Shown: positions 4,617 through 6,805 of the stretch, piece after piece | Layout: each line of letters begins with the position of its first letter | How positions within the stretch are numbered: the first letter of the stretch is position 1 | Origin: Akkermansiaceae bacterium | Lineage (GTDB): Bacteria > Verrucomicrobiota > Verrucomicrobiia > Verrucomicrobiales > Akkermansiaceae | Direction: 5' to 3' | Assembly: GCA_020627645.1 (NCBI GenBank) | Contig: JAHDGN010000181.1 | Location: 1 to 6,805, forward strand | DNA: 6,805 bases | The notes under the pieces: generated by a model | The model's input: only the letters and a program-made list of their open reading frames with translations | What the model was told of the DNA's origin: nothing | The model's database searches: none | Position numbers and translations under genes: made by a program

Positions 4617-6805
4617 ATGAGTGCTGAAGGTGTGAGTTATAAGGAGAGTTTGTTTTTGCCGCAGACGAGTTTCCCGATGAAGGGAAATTTGGTCAATAAG
4701 GAGCCAGAGAGATTGGCGAAGTGGACTGAAGAGGGGTTATACGAGCGCATTATTGCGAAGCGGAAGGAATCTGGGGCTCCGCGGTTCATGATGCATGATG
4801 GGCCTCCGTTTGCGAATGGGGATGTGCATATGGGAACGGCGTTGAACAAAGTGCTGAAGGATTTTGTGGTGAAGTCGAAGTCGATGGCGGGATTTGAGGT
4901 TCCTTTTGTCCCTGGTTGGGATTGTCATGGCTTGCCGATTGAGTTCAAGGTGATGCAGGATGAGGATGCTCGGGAGGTTGAGCCGGCGGAAATCCGGCGG
5001 AGATGTGAGGCTTTTGCGAAGGGCTGGATTGATACTCAGCGTGAATCGTTTCGGAGACTGGGGGTCTTGGGAGATTGGGAGAATCCTTATTTGACGATGG
5101 ATCCAGCCTACGAGGCAAATATCATCCGAACCTTTGCGACCTTGATCGAGAAGGGCTGTGTGTATCAGTCGAAGAAGCCGGTGCAGTGGTCTTTTGGGGC
5201 AAAGACGGCTTTGGCCGAAGCTGAGGTTGAGTATCAGGATAAGACTTCGACGGCGATTTTTGTGGCCTTTGATTTGGTGGGAGGCGAGGGGTTGTTGGAG
5301 GGAGCGGCGATGACGATCTGGACGACGACCCCTTGGACGTTGCCTGCGAACTTAGGAATCGCGGTGCATGAGCAGTTTATTTATACGGTCGGGAGGTATT
5401 CGAATGGGAAAGTGATGGTGGTGGCGCGGGATCTTTTGGATTCTTTCGCGGAGAAAACCGGGTTGGTTTTGGAGAAGGAATTGGGGGAGGTGAAGGGGGC
5501 TGATTTGGCGGGGATGGAGGCTCATCATCCGTTTTTGGATCGGACTTCGAAGGTGATTTTGGCTCCATTTGTGACGACGGATTCGGGAACTGGGGCGGTG
5601 CATATTGCACCGGGTCATGGCGCGGATGATTATGTTGCGGGGCAGCAAAATGGATTGGCGGTATTGAGTCCGGTGGATGATGATGGGTTATTCACCGCTG
5701 AATGTGGGGTCGAGGAATTGGTGGGGACTCATGTGTTCAAGGGGAATGTTCGGATTGTAGAGATTTTGACGGAGAAGGGGGCTTTGTTGGGTGCGGAGGT
5801 TTACGAGCACAGTTATCCGCATTGTTGGCGGTCGAAGACGCCGATTATTTTCCGTGCGGTGGAGCAGTTCTTTATTTCGATGGAGGGTTTGCGTGAGAAG
5901 GCGTTGAGTGAGATTGATGAGGTTGAGTGGTTGCCGAAGTGGGGAAGAAATCGGATTCATGGAACGGTGGAGGCGAGGCCTGATTGGTGTATTTCGCGTC
6001 AGCGGACGTGGGGTGTTCCGTTGCCGGTCTTTTTTGATTCTGAAGGGGAGCCGGTTGTGGATGCGGAGGTTGCAAGGAAGGTGGCAGATTTGGTGGAGGA
6101 GGAGGGGACGAATGTGTGGTTTGAGAAGTCGGATGAGGAGTTGGCGGAGTTGTTAGGATTGCCGGAGGGGTCGAGAAAAGGTGGTGATACCTTGGATGTC
6201 TGGATTGATTCTGGGTCATCGCATGTGGCGGTGATGGATGCACATCCGGAGTTGGAGGCTCCTGCGGATTTGTATTTGGAGGCGACGGATCAGCATCGGG
6301 GATGGTTTCAGAGTTCGTTGATGTTGTCGGTGGGTGTTCGTGAGGCGGCGCCGTACAAGACTGTGATGACGCATGGTTTTGTGGTGGATAAGGATACGGG
6401 CAAGAAGACGTCGAAGTCGGATGCTAAGAAGAAGGGGAAGCCGACGGATGCGGCCCATTTTTACAATAAGTATGGGGCGGATATTTTACGACTTTGGGTG
6501 AGTTCGGTTGATTGGCAGAATGAGGTTCCGTTCGGGGAGGATTTATTCCAGCAGGTGGGTGAGCCGTATCGTCGGATGCGAAATACGTTTAAGATTTTGT
6601 TGGGGAATATGCGGGATGAGGTGGTGAGTGAGCCGGAAACTTTGCCATTGGTGGATCAGTGGATCATGGAACGGTTGCAGGTGGTGATTATGGAGGTGCG
6701 AAAGGCCTATGAGAATTATGATTTTCGGAAGGTTTTCACGACGGTGAACCAGTTTGCGGCGAGTGACTTGTCTGCTTACTACATCGATATTACGAAGGAT
6801 CGATT
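4617..6805 (+). CDS. ileS: Isoleucyl-tRNA synthetase, C-terminus outside window
   Basis: Class I synthetase that charges tRNA-Ile with isoleucine in the cytoplasm and edits misactivated valine. The first 729 residues are present of an expected 900-950. The start at 4617 is chosen because Y-K-E-S-L-F-L-P-Q-T-S-F-P-M follows at residue 8, as in other bacterial IleRS. The signature region has D-G-P-P-F-A-N-G-D-V-H-M-G-T, with the HIGH motif as H71-M-G-T74, then P-G-W-D-C-H-G-L-P-I-E. The CP1 editing domain shows W235-T-T-T-P-W-T241 and G-T-G-A-V-H-I-A-P-G-H-G-A-D-D-Y (324-339), so editing residues look intact. D-Q-H-R-G-W-F-Q (558-565) and the signature lysine loop K597-T-S-K-S601 (KMSKS with Met replaced by Thr) follow. 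The anticodon-binding domain is entered (V-D-Q-W-I-M-E-R-L) but the C-terminal zinc cluster is beyond the edge. Codons end mainly in G or T. It is divergent from the secreted-protein cluster and functionally unrelated. Confidence 0.98.
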   Translation, partial: MSAEGVSYKESLFLPQTSFPMKGNLVNKEPERLAKWTEEGLYERIIAKRKESGAPRFMMHDGPPFANGDVHMGTALNKVLKDFVVKSKSMAGFEVPFVPGWDCHGLPIEFKVMQDEDAREVEPAEIRRRCEAFAKGWIDTQRESFRRLGVLGDWENPYLTMDPAYEANIIRTFATLIEKGCVYQSKKPVQWSFGAKTALAEAEVEYQDKTSTAIFVAFDLVGGEGLLEGAAMTIWTTTPWTLPANLGIAVHEQFIYTVGRYSNGKVMVVARDLLDSFAEKTGLVLEKELGEVKGADLAGMEAHHPFLDRTSKVILAPFVTTDSGTGAVHIAPGHGADDYVAGQQNGLAVLSPVDDDGLFTAECGVEELVGTHVFKGNVRIVEILTEKGALLGAEVYEHSYPHCWRSKTPIIFRAVEQFFISMEGLREKALSEIDEVEWLPKWGRNRIHGTVEARPDWCISRQRTWGVPLPVFFDSEGEPVVDAEVARKVADLVEEEGTNVWFEKSDEELAELLGLPEGSRKGGDTLDVWIDSGSSHVAVMDAHPELEAPADLYLEATDQHRGWFQSSLMLSVGVREAAPYKTVMTHGFVVDKDTGKKTSKSDAKKKGKPTDAAHFYNKYGADILRLWVSSVDWQNEVPFGEDLFQQVGEPYRRMRNTFKILLGNMRDEVVSEPETLPLVDQWIMERLQVVIMEVRKAYENYDFRKVFTTVNQFAASDLSAYYIDITKDR

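Noticed and set aside
5872..6243. 123-codon minus-strand frame inside ileS
   Set aside because: His/Pro/Ser/Thr-rich translation of the complement of a well-conserved synthetase; skew artefact.
1..6805. CRISPR array, tRNA, insertion sequence or tandem repeat
   Set aside because: No repeated spaced units, tRNA-like fold, transposase or terminal repeats were seen; coding sequence fills nearly the whole window.

Overview
The window suggests a Verrucomicrobiota bacterium, possibly near Rubritalea or other Verrucomicrobiae. This is inferred from gene content: a PEP-CTERM protein, a large secreted Cys-type sulfatase, a Verrucomicrobia-style 'L-T-W-S...S-x-D-L-x-x-W...F-Y-R' module, a YHYH domain and a divergent ileS. 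No rRNA or marker phylogeny is available here, so the assignment is moderate.

Layout. Three genes on the minus strand are read from about 4494 down to 1. First is a 280-residue secreted protein with a C-terminal PEP-CTERM anchor (4494-3652). After a 106-bp gap with no visible terminator comes a 988-residue secreted fusion protein (3545-579): signal peptide, YHYH domain, short beta module, complete sulfatase domain and IPT-like C-terminal domain. Ten bases further on is the start of a MbnP-like copper-binding protein (568-1), cut by the window edge and apparently frameshifted near positions 41-48. A 122-bp divergent intergenic region (4495-4616) separates this cluster from the plus-strand ileS gene (4617 onward), whose last quarter lies outside the window. 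No gap exceeds 300 bases, and I see no RNA genes, CRISPR arrays or insertion sequences.

How the genes may work together. All three minus-strand products carry export signals and could be co-transcribed. YHYH and MbnP-like proteins are, to my knowledge, found near each other and near di-haem cytochrome c peroxidase-like (MbnH-type) genes in marine bacteria. The unusual point is that the YHYH domain is fused here to a sulfatase whose catalytic residues all look intact. A metal-related surface function joined to sulfated-glycan hydrolysis is an inference, not a demonstrated system. ileS is an unrelated housekeeping gene.

The whole window has a strong strand asymmetry. The plus strand is rich in G and T throughout, so the plus-strand gene uses G-ending codons and the minus-strand genes use C-ending codons. 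This produces many long antisense shadow reading frames, none of which I regard as genes.
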